A stretch of 64,000 nucleotides of DNA from Planctomycetota bacterium (GTDB taxonomy: Bacteria; Planctomycetota; JACQVV01; JASMLP01): NCBI GenBank assembly GCA_030748635.1, contig JASMLP010000188.1, positions 1 to 64,000 of the forward strand. The letters are read 5' to 3'. The translations under genes were made by a program, and so were the position numbers. This document shows positions 1 to 9,067 of this stretch, one piece after another. The notes below the pieces were generated by a model. It searched no databases. It was not told where the DNA came from and was given only the letters and a program-made list of their open reading frames with translations. Each line of letters begins with the position of its first letter. Position 1 is the stretch's first letter.

Positions 1-44
1 CAAGCGACTCTGGGGTTGGGCTCCGAACGATCGGTTCGCTCAAT

Positions 45-1679
45 TTAGGAACGAGTGGAGGGGGGGGGCGATGAAGACGAGTCGATATTTGGAAGAGACT
101 CCAGGGTGGCGACCATCGGGAAGATCAGGTACCGCCTCACCTCTTGCATACTGGGAGGTCGGCCATCCACTTTATGAGTCAACGTTGTGGTGAGCCAACC
201 GTAGAAACCCCGTGGCCCACAGATGGGAATCCGGTAGGTGAGGAGAACCATCATAGATTCATCCTCATCCATTTCCTGTTTGTCTGGTGGGTGGCAGGAA
301 AAAACCCAAGACGCTTGGGGTTGAACTGTTGGGAGGAGACTTCTGGCCGTGGAATTATTGTATTCCTGCGGGGCGGAATCTGTCCGTAGGTAGGTTTTCC
401 CCAGAGGGGAGAGTTCTATTGCGAGCAGCAACAGGTGTCCTTCCTGGGCTGCGACTCGAAGGCGGTTCTGGATCTGCTGGGCATCGGTGGATTCGCGAAT
501 GATCCGACCGGCACGCAGGAGAGCGAATGCATCTTCGTAGTGGGGACTTCGAGTGTGGAAAAGGATGCGGTGAATGCGGTCCCAGGCGACTTTCAATTCG
601 AGATAGCCTAGCCAGGAGATAAAGCAGCCCATACAAATAATAATCACAAAAAGAGGAATCAATATCTGGGTCGATTCCCACTGGAATTTGGTGATTTGCC
701 AGAAACCGATGATGGTGATCATGGAGAGAAAAAACTGAATAAAGCCGAGGATTCCGACCGCCTTGGGGGTGGAAAAGCCTTTTTGCAACAGGACGTGGTG
801 AATGTGGCCGATGTCAGCGGAAAAATAAGGTTGGCCGCTGAGGTGACGACGGGCAATGGTGAGAAGAGTTTCCATGATGGGGACGGCACAGAGGAAAACC
901 ATGGGGATCATGCTGATCGCGCCATCAGCCGTCGGTTGGCGACAGACATGAAGAGCAAGAGCCGCCAGGGTGAATCCGACCAGTAGGCTTCCGGCGTCAC
1001 CCAAAAAGATTCGAGCTCGGTGAAAATTCCAAGGCAAGAAGCCGACCAGGGATCCAGCGAGAGCCAAGCTGAGAACCATGCTCGCTTGACGGCCACCTAA
1101 ATAAGCCACCCCCGCGCAACCGAGAGCGGTCGATAGGGCAACCGTACTCATGAGGCCATCGATGCCGTCGATCAGATTGAATGCGTTGGTGATGCCGATG
1201 AACCACAGTAGAGTGATGGGGTAGGCGAGAAGACCCAGGTAGATCGGCTCTCCTCCAAGTGGGTTCGCAATGTTTTCGATAATGTATCCACCCTGAGTCG
1301 CAGGTATCATCAGGAAACTCACGGCGACCGTTTCAGCAAGAATTCGAGCGGCGGGACTGAGGCCAAAAACGTCATCTATCAGACCGATTGTGAAAATAAT
1401 TGCGCAGGGCACGATCAGGGCCAAGTGGTGCTGCTCCTGGAAAAACGAGAGAAATTCGTCGAAGCCGAAGGCAATCCCGTAGGTGAGAGAACCGCAGATC
1501 AGGCCCAAAAGTATGGCCACGCCTCCCAGCGCCGGTATGGGGGCCTTGTGGAGTTTTCGAGCGCTCGGCCAGTCCAGCAGTAACTGATGTCGGGCCATGC
1601 GGATGATGAGGGGCGTGATGCTGAATGTGATCACAGCAGCACTCGCTAAGGCTCCCATTGACAGTAATTGGTTTTTCAT
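45..1679 (-). CDS. WecA/TagO-type undecaprenyl-phosphate sugar-1-phosphate transferase with extra C-terminal domain
   Basis: An integral membrane enzyme expected to move a HexNAc-1-phosphate from its UDP-sugar to undecaprenyl phosphate, the first lipid-linked step of O-antigen or other surface glycan synthesis. About ten hydrophobic segments fill residues 1-360. The family motifs are present: IDD at 101-103, NLIDGIDG at 168-175, GDAGS at 227-231 and the histidine motif GHIHH near 291-295, which points to WecA/TagO rather than MraY. The family is usually 320-380 residues; this one is 544, the extra 170 or so residues being a soluble tail without a motif I recognise. The gene stands alone, divergent from the chemosensory operon. 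A run of nine C (coding strand) lies in the last codons, in a proline-rich tail. Confidence 0.88.
   Translation of the reverse strand: MKNQLLSMGALASAAVITFSITPLIIRMARHQLLLDWPSARKLHKAPIPALGGVAILLGLICGSLTYGIAFGFDEFLSFFQEQHHLALIVPCAIIFTIGLIDDVFGLSPAARILAETVAVSFLMIPATQGGYIIENIANPLGGEPIYLGLLAYPITLLWFIGITNAFNLIDGIDGLMSTVALSTALGCAGVAYLGGRQASMVLSLALAGSLVGFLPWNFHRARIFLGDAGSLLVGFTLAALALHVCRQPTADGAISMIPMVFLCAVPIMETLLTIARRHLSGQPYFSADIGHIHHVLLQKGFSTPKAVGILGFIQFFLSMITIIGFWQITKFQWESTQILIPLFVIIICMGCFISWLGYLELKVAWDRIHRILFHTRSPHYEDAFALLRAGRIIRESTDAQQIQNRLRVAAQEGHLLLLAIELSPLGKTYLRTDSAPQEYNNSTARSLLPTVQPQASWVFSCHPPDKQEMDEDESMMVLLTYRIPICGPRGFYGWLTTTLTHKVDGRPPSMQEVRRYLIFPMVATLESLPNIDSSSSPPPSTRS
60..68. repeat. G9 homopolymer at the end of the WecA-like gene
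   Basis: Nine consecutive G on the plus strand, read as C9 (proline codons) in the last dozen codons of the WecA-like gene. Slippage would only alter the final few residues, so any effect is probably small. Confidence 0.6.
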
Positions 1680-1891
1680 GAACGGGTCGGGGTGACTAGG
1701 TAATTATGTAACTCGGCTTCCATCATCCAAAACGATTGTAGATTTTCGGTATGGGGGGTCAATGTTCCCCGAACGGAATTGAGTGGAGGTGGAAGAGTGG
1801 GTCAGGAGATATCTTTCTTCCCTCGTAGGTGTGGTGTACTCTGGGCATTCAAGATATTCAGTTAGAAGATTGTGAGAATCGGAGGGTTCGG

Positions 1892-2266
1892 ATGACCGTT
1901 TTATTGGTCGATGATTCGCTGACCATGCGTCGGATTCAGCGCAATGTGCTTGAGGAGATCGGGGTGGAATCGTTTGTGGAAGCCGCGGATGGGGTGGAAG
2001 CTTTGGCGGCGCTTCGAAAGAATCCGGGTAGTTTTAAGCTGGTTCTTCTCGATGTGAATATGCCTAACAAGAACGGAATCGAGACTCTGAAGGAAGTTCG
2101 TGGCGATTCGGTTCTTGAAGAGATACCCGTCATCATGGTGACCAGTGAAGCGGAGCGGTCGATGATCGTGGAAGCGATCAAGTCGGGTGCCAACGACTAT
2201 GTTATTAAACCGTTTGAAGCCAAGACGATCCGGGAGAAGGTCGGGCGTTTTCTCGACCTGGAATGA
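1892..2266 (+). CDS. CheY-like single-domain response regulator
   Basis: A 124-residue stand-alone receiver domain. It shows the acidic pair D7-D8, phosphoacceptor D54 in LLDVNMP, T84 and the conserved lysine K106 in VIKPFE. The ATG at 1892 is chosen because GGAGGG lies six bases upstream and the receiver fold starts immediately; an upstream in-frame start at 1829 would add 21 residues outside the domain. It is the first gene of the chemosensory operon and overlaps the next gene by ATGA. It is a likely phosphorylation target of the CheA encoded downstream, possibly passing the signal to the receiver-less AAA+ activator that follows. Confidence 0.9.
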   Translation: MTVLLVDDSLTMRRIQRNVLEEIGVESFVEAADGVEALAALRKNPGSFKLVLLDVNMPNKNGIETLKEVRGDSVLEEIPVIMVTSEAERSMIVEAIKSGANDYVIKPFEAKTIREKVGRFLDLE

Positions 2267-3285
2267 GTGAACTGGCATCCCATCCCTCGGTTGACCGATG
2301 CGGGGAACTCGTGGGGGGCTCCACGGTTATGCAGGAGGTCTACCGCCTGATCCGGCAGTTTTCGTCCGATTCTTCTCCGGTGCTCATTCAGGGGGAGACG
2401 GGGACGGGCAAAGAACTCGTTGCCAGGATGTTGCATGAGCAAGGGGACCGCTCGGCTGAACCTTTTTTCGTTTTGAACTGTGCCAATCTGTCGGGTCAGC
2501 TTTTCGAAAGCGAGCTTTTCGGGCACGAGCGGGGAGCGTTTACCGGAGCTCTCTCGACCAAGCACGGTTTTCTGGAGGCCGTAGGGAGCGGAACTTTATT
2601 TCTAGATGAAATTTCGGAAACCGAGCCGATGATCCAGGCGAAGTTGCTGCGTTTTCTCGATCACGGATCTTACTATCGAGTCGGTTCGAGTCGAGCCATG
2701 TCTTCCAAGGCAAGGATCGTCGCGGCGACCAATCGGGAGTTGGAGCAAGAGATCGCGGATGGAAGGTTTCGTCGAGATCTCTTCTATCGGTTTCACCCCT
2801 TTTTTATCTCCTTGCCCCCGCTGCGAGATCGGTTGGAAGATCTGGAAGGGCTTTGTCGCCATTTTTTGGGGGTAGACGACCTCGCGCCGGAACTGGTCGA
2901 GGTTCTGGGTACGCAGACCTGGCGAGGTAACGTTCGGGAATTGCGGGGAGTTTTGCGTAGGGCGTGCCTCAATGCGGGGAAAGGGGTTTTGCCAGGAGTA
3001 GAGCATCTGCCTTCTGACTATCAGCACCGTTCAGGCCCCGATTCGCTTGTCGCTGCGGAGTCCTCTCCCGAATCGATTCCCCTCTACCGTGAAGAGAAGG
3101 CCAAGATTATTCATCGATTCGAAACGGACTATTTTCGAGTTCTTCTGGAACGTAGTGAAGGAAATATTTCTCTGGCATCCCGGTTGGCTGGGCTCGACCG
3201 AAAATATCTGAGAAACAAGTTACGTGCCCTGGGGCTTGTTGACCCCGGGGGGGTGGGGACTTCCCCCCCCACCCCCCCCAGATGA
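2263..3285 (+). CDS. Sigma-54-dependent transcriptional activator lacking a receiver domain (NtrC family AAA+)
   Basis: A bacterial enhancer-binding protein of 340 residues. Walker A is GETGTGKE (44-51), the sigma-54 contact loop GAFTGA is intact at 91-96, Walker B is LFLDE around 112-116, and a Fis-type helix-turn-helix sits near residues 295-325. Members usually carry an N-terminal receiver or sensor; here the AAA+ domain starts within 20 residues of the N-terminus. The start overlaps the stop of the CheY-like gene, so the two may work as a split two-component regulator. Its place inside a che operon implies that chemosensory signalling feeds into sigma-54 transcription. The last codons encode a glycine/proline-rich tail formed by a G/C hairpin. 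Confidence 0.9.
   Translation: MSELASHPSVDRCGELVGGSTVMQEVYRLIRQFSSDSSPVLIQGETGTGKELVARMLHEQGDRSAEPFFVLNCANLSGQLFESELFGHERGAFTGALSTKHGFLEAVGSGTLFLDEISETEPMIQAKLLRFLDHGSYYRVGSSRAMSSKARIVAATNRELEQEIADGRFRRDLFYRFHPFFISLPPLRDRLEDLEGLCRHFLGVDDLAPELVEVLGTQTWRGNVRELRGVLRRACLNAGKGVLPGVEHLPSDYQHRSGPDSLVAAESSPESIPLYREEKAKIIHRFETDYFRVLLERSEGNISLASRLAGLDRKYLRNKLRALGLVDPGGVGTSPPTPPR
3247..3278 (+). other. Strong G/C hairpin at the 3' end of the sigma-54 activator gene
   Basis: G7-T-G4 (3247-3258) is followed by ACTT and then C8-A-C8 (3263-3279), which can form a stem of about 12 pairs through the T3254-A3271 register. It spans the last codons of the AAA+ gene. There is no following T run, so it is not a canonical intrinsic terminator; it may be an mRNA-stability or differential-expression element inside the operon. 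Confidence 0.5.
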
Positions 3286-3353
3286 AGGGCTCAATCGGCG
3301 CCGAGTAACCATATGTCCCTTTGGTTCACGGTTTGCATAGGAGCGTTCACGTC

Positions 3354-3743
3354 ATGACTCACACTCCGAATACTTCCGAACATCGTTTGCTCATTGCCGA
3401 TGATGATGTCTTCATCCGGGACTTTTTGTCCCGGTCTCTGGGCCGGGCGGGTTGGTGTGTGGAGTGTGTGGCGTCCGGCGAAGAAGCGATCGAACGTCTC
3501 CGCAAGGATCCGTATGCGGCCTTGATTTGTGATCTCCACATGGAGGGCATGAGTGGCCGTCAAACGATCCAGAAAGTACAGGAGATAGCACCCGACATGC
3601 CCATCATGGTGATGACGGGTGATGAGACGCTCGATACCGAGAGGACCATTCGACATTTACAGGTGTTTTATTACTTCGTGAAGCCACTCGAGATCGCAGA
3701 GGTTGAGCAGGTTCTCTCCTCCGCTCTCGGTTTGGTGTCGTGA
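3354..3743 (+). CDS. Response regulator receiver protein
   Basis: A 129-residue single receiver domain: acidic residues D16-D18 in LIADDDV, phosphoacceptor D60 in LICDLHM, T88, and K110 in YYFVKP. The start at 3354 places the receiver ten residues in; an in-frame start at 3321 would add an unrelated leader. It is the second stand-alone receiver in the che operon, 28 bases upstream of the MCP gene. One of the two receivers could be the output and the other a phosphate sink, as in other systems with several CheY proteins; the sequence does not tell which. Confidence 0.85.
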   Translation: MTHTPNTSEHRLLIADDDVFIRDFLSRSLGRAGWCVECVASGEEAIERLRKDPYAALICDLHMEGMSGRQTIQKVQEIAPDMPIMVMTGDETLDTERTIRHLQVFYYFVKPLEIAEVEQVLSSALGLVS

Positions 3744-3771
3744 AGCCAGAGCGCGCATAGAGGATTTAGAC

Positions 3772-5697
3772 ATGGCAGACTCCAACTCCAAAAGCTCTCA
3801 TCAATGGACCGGAACGACTCAGCCCTCACTCGACGAACTTCGTCGTCGACGAGAAGAGGCGCGGCGTCAGTCCGAACTTCGCAAAGCGGAAGCGGCGGCG
3901 GAAAAAACCCGAAGTTCTACCGATAATCTGCGTTTGACGATTGAAGACCTTTCGGGGGGTGGAGAGGCGGTGGCGGCAGCGGCCGGCGAATTGCTTCAAG
4001 TGGTTCGGGGTTTTTCGGCCACTACCGATCGAATCGTTCACTTGACCGAGAATAGCTTGCGAGCCAGTCGAGAGATCAAGGCCGCGACCTCGGGAGCGGC
4101 ACAGAGTGGGCGTTCTGTGGGTGATGTGGCTCACCGTTTGTGTGAAAAAGTTCGCGATGGACGAGACCGAATCCGGTCTTTGATCAACGGGATCGGTGAA
4201 GCCGCAGACTCTACTCGGGAGATTGTTCAGGTGGTTTCGGACCTGGAGGTGTTTTCCGAGGAGATCGGCGTGATTGTCGGGGCCGTGGCGGTGATCTCGG
4301 ATCAGACCAATCTTCTGGCTCTCAATGCGGCTATCGAGGCGGCTCGAGCGGGTGAGTATGGACGTGGTTTTGCGGTGGTGGCTGATGAGGTGCGACGACT
4401 TTCGGAACAGTCCGAAGGGTGCGCCGCGGAAATCGTCGAACTTGTTGGAGATATTCAATCGGGTGTTCAGAGAGTGACGGCCAATGTGGAAAAATCCGGA
4501 TCGTCGATCTCGTTGTTAGTCGATGGTGCGCACCAGATTACTGCGGATCTCGAAAAGATTCAGGATCAGATGGATCTGGTTCTCAATTCGGGAATGGTCG
4601 CCTATGAGGGGGCGGAAGTGCAGGCGGGGGCTGTTTCTGAAATGTTCGAAGGACTCGAGCAGATTTTCAAGTTGGCTCAAAATGTTTCAGGGCATGCGGA
4701 AAAATCCACGGTGTGTGTGGACGAACAGCAAAAATACCTTCAGGAAATCAGCTATGCGACCGAGGCCCTGGCGCATACAGCCGAGGAATTGCTCACCAGC
4801 GGTGATTTTCTTCGGGCTTCCCGGGAGCTTACCGCTTCGGCTGATGAGCTCTCCGGACACCTGGCTCAAACCGCCACCGCAAGCGATACGGTCGGTCGTG
4901 CGATCGAAGAGGTTTCGGGTGCGGCCATGGAGCAGGCGGCCGCTTGTCGGGAGTCGGAGGTGGGAGCGGCGAATATTGCGGAGCGGTCCCGGGAAATTGC
5001 TGGTGAGGCTGAAAATGCCCAAAAAAATCTCGAGAGTCTGATCGAGTTGCTCGAACGGAATCAGAAGATCATTCACAAGCTGGTCGTAGGAACCGATGAA
5101 GCGGTGGATGCCAATCGGGTTTGCGCTCAGGAGGCGCGTCAGCTGCTCTCTCATGCCGGCCGGATCGGGAAAATCGTAGATGCAATCACAAGTATTTCCA
5201 TTCAGACCAATATGCTGGCCGTCAACGGGTCGATCGAGGCGGCTCGGGCGGGTGAGTATGGGAGAGGGTTCAGTCAGGTTGCGAGCGATATCCACAACCT
5301 GGCGGAGGAAAGCGCCACGAAAGTTGATCAGATTCGAGATCTTATTCACCGCTTCAAGGACCAGTTGGAATCGGTCAATCAATCGATTTCAGACGCGGGG
5401 CACCTGGTCACAACCCAGGTTCGTCGGGTGAATGAAACGCTGGAGCAGATGTCTCAGATCGAAAACTCTTCGGAGTTGACTCGAAAGCAAACTCAGGAGG
5501 TGGTGACCTATGCTAATAAGGTCAGCATGCTCGTAGACCAGGCCGGAAATTCGATCAAGGAGATTGCGCAGGCCGCTCAGGAGAATGCTCGGTTTTGCCA
5601 GAGCGCAACCGATAGCGCCCGCAAACAGCGCAAAGGAGTTGGCGTTCTTCTGGAGGGAGTAGAAAACCTCGGAACGGTCGCGATGGAGATTCTTTGA
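3772..5697 (+). CDS. Soluble methyl-accepting chemotaxis-like protein with two signalling domains
   Basis: A 641-residue chemoreceptor with no signal peptide, no membrane helix and no recognisable ligand-binding domain. It is almost entirely helical. The highly conserved MCP hairpin tip occurs twice: [15 protein letters not shown] near residues 186-200 and [15 protein letters not shown] near 486-500, each with the following VADEVRRL-like or VASDIHNL helix. Normal receptors have one tip per chain. ATG 3772 is used because GAGG lies 10 bases upstream; the longer in-frame start at 3703 overlaps the previous gene. It is the only MCP in the operon, so it probably forms a cytoplasmic array with the triple CheW and CheA encoded next to it. 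The signal it senses is unknown. Confidence 0.88.
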   Translation: MADSNSKSSHQWTGTTQPSLDELRRRREEARRQSELRKAEAAAEKTRSSTDNLRLTIEDLSGGGEAVAAAAGELLQVVRGFSATTDRIVHLTENSLRASREIKAATSGAAQSGRSVGDVAHRLCEKVRDGRDRIRSLINGIGEAADSTREIVQVVSDLEVFSEEIGVIVGAVAVISDQTNLLALNAAIEAARAGEYGRGFAVVADEVRRLSEQSEGCAAEIVELVGDIQSGVQRVTANVEKSGSSISLLVDGAHQITADLEKIQDQMDLVLNSGMVAYEGAEVQAGAVSEMFEGLEQIFKLAQNVSGHAEKSTVCVDEQQKYLQEISYATEALAHTAEELLTSGDFLRASRELTASADELSGHLAQTATASDTVGRAIEEVSGAAMEQAAACRESEVGAANIAERSREIAGEAENAQKNLESLIELLERNQKIIHKLVVGTDEAVDANRVCAQEARQLLSHAGRIGKIVDAITSISIQTNMLAVNGSIEAARAGEYGRGFSQVASDIHNLAEESATKVDQIRDLIHRFKDQLESVNQSISDAGHLVTTQVRRVNETLEQMSQIENSSELTRKQTQEVVTYANKVSMLVDQAGNSIKEIAQAAQENARFCQSATDSARKQRKGVGVLLEGVENLGTVAMEIL

Positions 5698-5741
5698 GAG
5701 ATACGTGGGCCGGTTTCTCCTGACTGTAAATGGAGTTTTAG

Positions 5742-7184
5742 ATGAAGTGTCTTTTGTTTCTCCTGGGCAAGGAACAGTTTGCGCTTCCTGTTGATCAGGT
5801 TGATCGGGTTTCGGAGTGTGGGCCGGTCACCCCTGTTCCCAGGGTTCCTTCTCACGTGGTCGGTGTGCGGAGTCACCTGGGGCGAGTGATTCCGGTTTTG
5901 CGCCTCGACCTTCGGTTTGGGTTTGAGGTTTCCCCTCTTTCCCAGCGCTTGGTGGTTGTTCGTGTTTTCGGCGAAATGCTCTCCTTTTTTGTCGATCGTG
6001 TTGTCGATTTCCTGTGGATTGACTCCTCCCAGTTGGTCGATCCTCCGGTCGGTTTACGGGGAATGGACCCGGGAGCGATCGAAGGGGTTTTTGTTCACGA
6101 ATCTCAATCCAAGCCGATCTATCTCCTTCGGCCCGAAGTGCTTCTGGGGGACTGGAAGCCTCAGGTTCTTTCGGTGTGTCGTTTCGCTCGCGCTCCCGGA
6201 ACGCGTCGTGAATTGCCGGAAGAACATTTGGATTTGGAATCTCTCTTTATCTTTCAGATGGGCCGTCGTCGCATGGGGCTTGCGGCGGATCGGGTCGATC
6301 GGGTTTTCTCCGCGCGTGATGTGAAACGTATGCCCGCGCCGATGCCGGGAGTCGATGGGTTGGTGCAGGTTGGGGGCGAGTCCTACCCCCTTATCGATCC
6401 GATCAAATGCCTGGGAGGGGCCGTTGAGGCAGAGGATTCATCGGGTACTGGTGGGGATGATGGACGTATTCTTCTCGTTCGGGCCGGCTCGAAACGCTTG
6501 GGGTTATCGATCGAGTCGGAGGGGGCGGCGGTCGCAATCGTCGATCGACTCCAGATCCGACCGGCTGAAGAACTGGTTGGGCATCAGAAGATGTCATCGG
6601 TCGACTACTTCGCGGAGATCGAGTCGATGGAGGAAGTCGTGCCGTTACTGAATATGGATCGATTTCTGGAAATGGCGGGGTTCGGTGAACAGTCTGGAGT
6701 TGGTTCCGATACCAAGAGGGAGAGGAACATGAATCGGGAAACACGTTTGTTACGCATCGACCCTTCCACTCGACAGTTTGTTATTTTTTGGTCTGATAGT
6801 AAGCGGTACGCGGTGAATATCGAAAGTGTCCGCGAAGTAGTGCGTTGGTCGGAACCTTTGACCATTCCGGGAGCTCCAGGCGATATTGAAGGACTTATCA
6901 ATCTTCGTGGCCAACTGGTTACATTGCTGAATCTTCCTAGACGCTTAGGGCAGAAGAAGAATTCCTCCTCCGAAAGTCGTATTGTTGTGCTTTCTGAGGG
7001 AGGCATGACCGCCGGAGTTGCAGTGGAAAACCGAACCGTGATCAAGCATCTGGATCCAAAAATGATCGAACCGCCACCCGAGGGACTTCGGGGTAACGCC
7101 GAGGGGATGATTCAGGGGGTCGTAGCCCTGGGCGATCAGGAATTGATCTCTGTTCTCGATGCCAAGAAGGTTTTGCAGGGTTGA
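5742..7184 (+). CDS. Triple CheW-domain coupling protein
   Basis: A 480-residue protein made of three CheW-like SH3-type modules: about 1-140 (FLLGKEQFALPVDQVDRV), 160-320 (FQMGRRRMGLAADRVDRV) and 335-475 (YAVNIESVREVV ... GLINLRGQ). CheW couples receptors to CheA; usual length is about 150 residues. The third module is the most canonical. An internal ATG at 6729 is preceded by GAGGGAGAGGAAC, a strong Shine-Dalgarno, and would give a separate 151-residue CheW in the same frame. The gene ends in TGATG overlap with cheB. Confidence 0.87.
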   Translation: MKCLLFLLGKEQFALPVDQVDRVSECGPVTPVPRVPSHVVGVRSHLGRVIPVLRLDLRFGFEVSPLSQRLVVVRVFGEMLSFFVDRVVDFLWIDSSQLVDPPVGLRGMDPGAIEGVFVHESQSKPIYLLRPEVLLGDWKPQVLSVCRFARAPGTRRELPEEHLDLESLFIFQMGRRRMGLAADRVDRVFSARDVKRMPAPMPGVDGLVQVGGESYPLIDPIKCLGGAVEAEDSSGTGGDDGRILLVRAGSKRLGLSIESEGAAVAIVDRLQIRPAEELVGHQKMSSVDYFAEIESMEEVVPLLNMDRFLEMAGFGEQSGVGSDTKRERNMNRETRLLRIDPSTRQFVIFWSDSKRYAVNIESVREVVRWSEPLTIPGAPGDIEGLINLRGQLVTLLNLPRRLGQKKNSSSESRIVVLSEGGMTAGVAVENRTVIKHLDPKMIEPPPEGLRGNAEGMIQGVVALGDQELISVLDAKKVLQG

Positions 7185-8233
7185 TGAAGGGCGAAGCAAT
7201 CCGAGTTCTGGTCGTGGACGATTCCGCGGTGACGCGTCGCTGGCTTTCCGACTTGATCGAAGGGGAAGACGATTTGACTGTCTGCGGTCAAGCGCATCAC
7301 GGTGTGGACGCTATTGAAAAGGTGGAATTGCTGGCTCCGGATGTGGTTACCTTGGATCTGGATATGCCGGTGCTCGATGGACTTTCCGCCCTCGAGAAAA
7401 TCATGGATCGACGACCGACTCCGGTGATTATTTTCAGTGTTTACTCCACCGAAAACGCCCCCCAGGCGCTCGAAGCTCTCGAGCGCGGTGCTGTGGATTG
7501 TGTCGCCAAGCCCTCCGTTCTGGGGGGACCGGGGTTGGAGTGTGAAACGAAGGCGATACTGGATGGAATTCGTACGGCTTCTGGAGCCCATCCGAGAACC
7601 TCGTCGACCCCTTCTCGTCGTCAAGATCTTCCGGTTTCTTTTTCGGGCAGTCGGGGGACCCGTAAGGTTGTGGCGATCGGCGCTTCGACCGGAGGGCCGC
7701 AAGCTGTGGGAAGTGTCCTTGGAGGGTTGCCGGGAAATCTTGATGCCGCGGTCCTGATTGTTCAGCACCTGCCCGATGTATTTGTCGATCCTTTTGCTCG
7801 TCGGTTGGATTCTCTGGTTTCTCTGCCCGTTTCGATTCCCTCGGATGGAGATCTTTTGGAGTCTGCTCGGGTCTATGTAGCTCCGATGGGTCATCACCTT
7901 TTTCTGAGATCCATTGAAGGAAGGGTTCGCTTGCGACTCGACTCCAATTTGAGGGGGCGTGTTCTTCAGCCTTCGGTAGGAGAGCTTTTCTCCTCTCTGC
8001 TCGAGGTGGATCTGGAGCAGGTCGTGTCCGTGTTGCTCACGGGCATGGGAGATGATGGGGCCGCTGAAATGCTTCAACTCAAGAGTCGAGGGGCATGCAC
8101 CCTGGTTCAAGATGAATCTTCTTGCGTGGTTTATGGGATGCCCCGAGTCGCCGAGGAACTCGGAGCGGTGGACCATGTGATGAATTTGTCGGATCTGGCC
8201 AAGAAGATCGTCGAAAAAGTCGGAGTGAGTTAG
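7184..8233 (+). CDS. cheB: Chemotaxis response regulator protein-glutamate methylesterase CheB
   Basis: Removes methyl groups from (and may deamidate) receptor glutamates as the adaptation arm of the chemosensory system. An N-terminal receiver (phosphoacceptor D58 in TLDLDMP) is joined to a C-terminal methylesterase domain with the catalytic serine in IGASTGGP (about residue 168), histidine in VQHLP and aspartate in TGMGDDGA. The length of 349 residues is typical. ATG 7184 overlaps the stop of the CheW gene; a TTG one codon upstream is also possible. Presence with cheR means the unusual double MCP is probably methylated. Confidence 0.95.
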   Translation: MKGEAIRVLVVDDSAVTRRWLSDLIEGEDDLTVCGQAHHGVDAIEKVELLAPDVVTLDLDMPVLDGLSALEKIMDRRPTPVIIFSVYSTENAPQALEALERGAVDCVAKPSVLGGPGLECETKAILDGIRTASGAHPRTSSTPSRRQDLPVSFSGSRGTRKVVAIGASTGGPQAVGSVLGGLPGNLDAAVLIVQHLPDVFVDPFARRLDSLVSLPVSIPSDGDLLESARVYVAPMGHHLFLRSIEGRVRLRLDSNLRGRVLQPSVGELFSSLLEVDLEQVVSVLLTGMGDDGAAEMLQLKSRGACTLVQDESSCVVYGMPRVAEELGAVDHVMNLSDLAKKIVEKVGVS

Positions 8234-9067
8234 ATGGAAATCGGTGCGGCTGAATTTCAGGAATTGCAGGAAAAGATCGAGCGGGTTTCGGGGATTTTGT
8301 TGACTCCAAGTCGACGAGATCGAGTTCTCGATTGTCTGGAGGAGAGAATCGCCGCGACTTTCTCTTCCTCTTTACAGGATTATCTTCGAGGTCTGGATCG
8401 GCTGGGCGGAAATGTGGAGCTGGAGGTTCTCGCTTCCATGCTCGAGCCGAGTGAAACCTATTTTCATCGGGATCCGTTGCAATTGAATGTATTTACTCAG
8501 GATGTTCTGCGCGCTTGGGTAGAAGACCGGGCCGCTAGTGGACGGCATCGCGTATCGGCTTGGAGCGCAGGCTGTTCCAGCGGGGAAGAAGCGTACACGC
8601 TTGCGATTCTTCTGATGGAGTCGATTCCGGATTCGAAGAACTGGTCGACTTATGTGCTGGGGACCGATCTCAATCGAGGACTGGTGAAGTCGGCGCGGGA
8701 AGCGATCTATTCCCCTCGAGCGGTCGGCGAACTCACGCCTCAGTTGCTGGATCGTTACTTCATGCCCGAAGGAGATCGGTTTCGGGTTGTTCCGGAGCTT
8801 CGTTCTCTAGTTCATTTCGATTTCGGAAATCTTTCCGAATCGGCCCCTCCAACCCGAATGACATTCGACTTCATTTTTTGCCGAAATGTTCTTCTTTATT
8901 TCACCGAGGAAGCTCGTGGGCGAGCCATCGAGCACCTGGCATCACGACTGGCGGATGATGGGTTTCTTTTTTTGGGGTATTCCGAACCTTCTTCCTGGGT
9001 AGTCGGGCACGGTTTGGTCCCGGTGAGGCGAGGGGGAATGATTGTTTACCAACGGGAGTCTAACTGA
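8234..9067 (+). CDS. cheR: Chemotaxis protein methyltransferase CheR
   Basis: S-adenosylmethionine-dependent methyltransferase that methylates receptor glutamates. The 277-residue chain has the all-helical N-terminal domain, then SETYFHRD, the SAM-binding loop WSAGCSSGEEAYTLA and the later FDFIFCRNVLLYF motif. It starts directly after the cheB stop codon and overlaps cheA by one base (TGATG), so translation of the three is probably coupled. No C-terminal TPR extension is present. Confidence 0.95.
   Translation: MEIGAAEFQELQEKIERVSGILLTPSRRDRVLDCLEERIAATFSSSLQDYLRGLDRLGGNVELEVLASMLEPSETYFHRDPLQLNVFTQDVLRAWVEDRAASGRHRVSAWSAGCSSGEEAYTLAILLMESIPDSKNWSTYVLGTDLNRGLVKSAREAIYSPRAVGELTPQLLDRYFMPEGDRFRVVPELRSLVHFDFGNLSESAPPTRMTFDFIFCRNVLLYFTEEARGRAIEHLASRLADDGFLFLGYSEPSSWVVGHGLVPVRRGGMIVYQRESN

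Noticed and set aside
1680-1891. Divergent region between the WecA-like gene and the che operon
   Set aside because: I looked for promoters or a riboswitch. Only weak -10-like sequences (CATAAT at 1708-1703 on the minus strand) were seen, without a matching -35, so none is called.
3703-3771. Upstream in-frame start of the MCP
   Set aside because: Would overlap the previous receiver gene and lacks a Shine-Dalgarno; 3772 has GAGG upstream.
7136-8176. 346-codon antisense frame in cheB
   Set aside because: Opposite strand to a well-supported cheB; no domain and no ribosome site.
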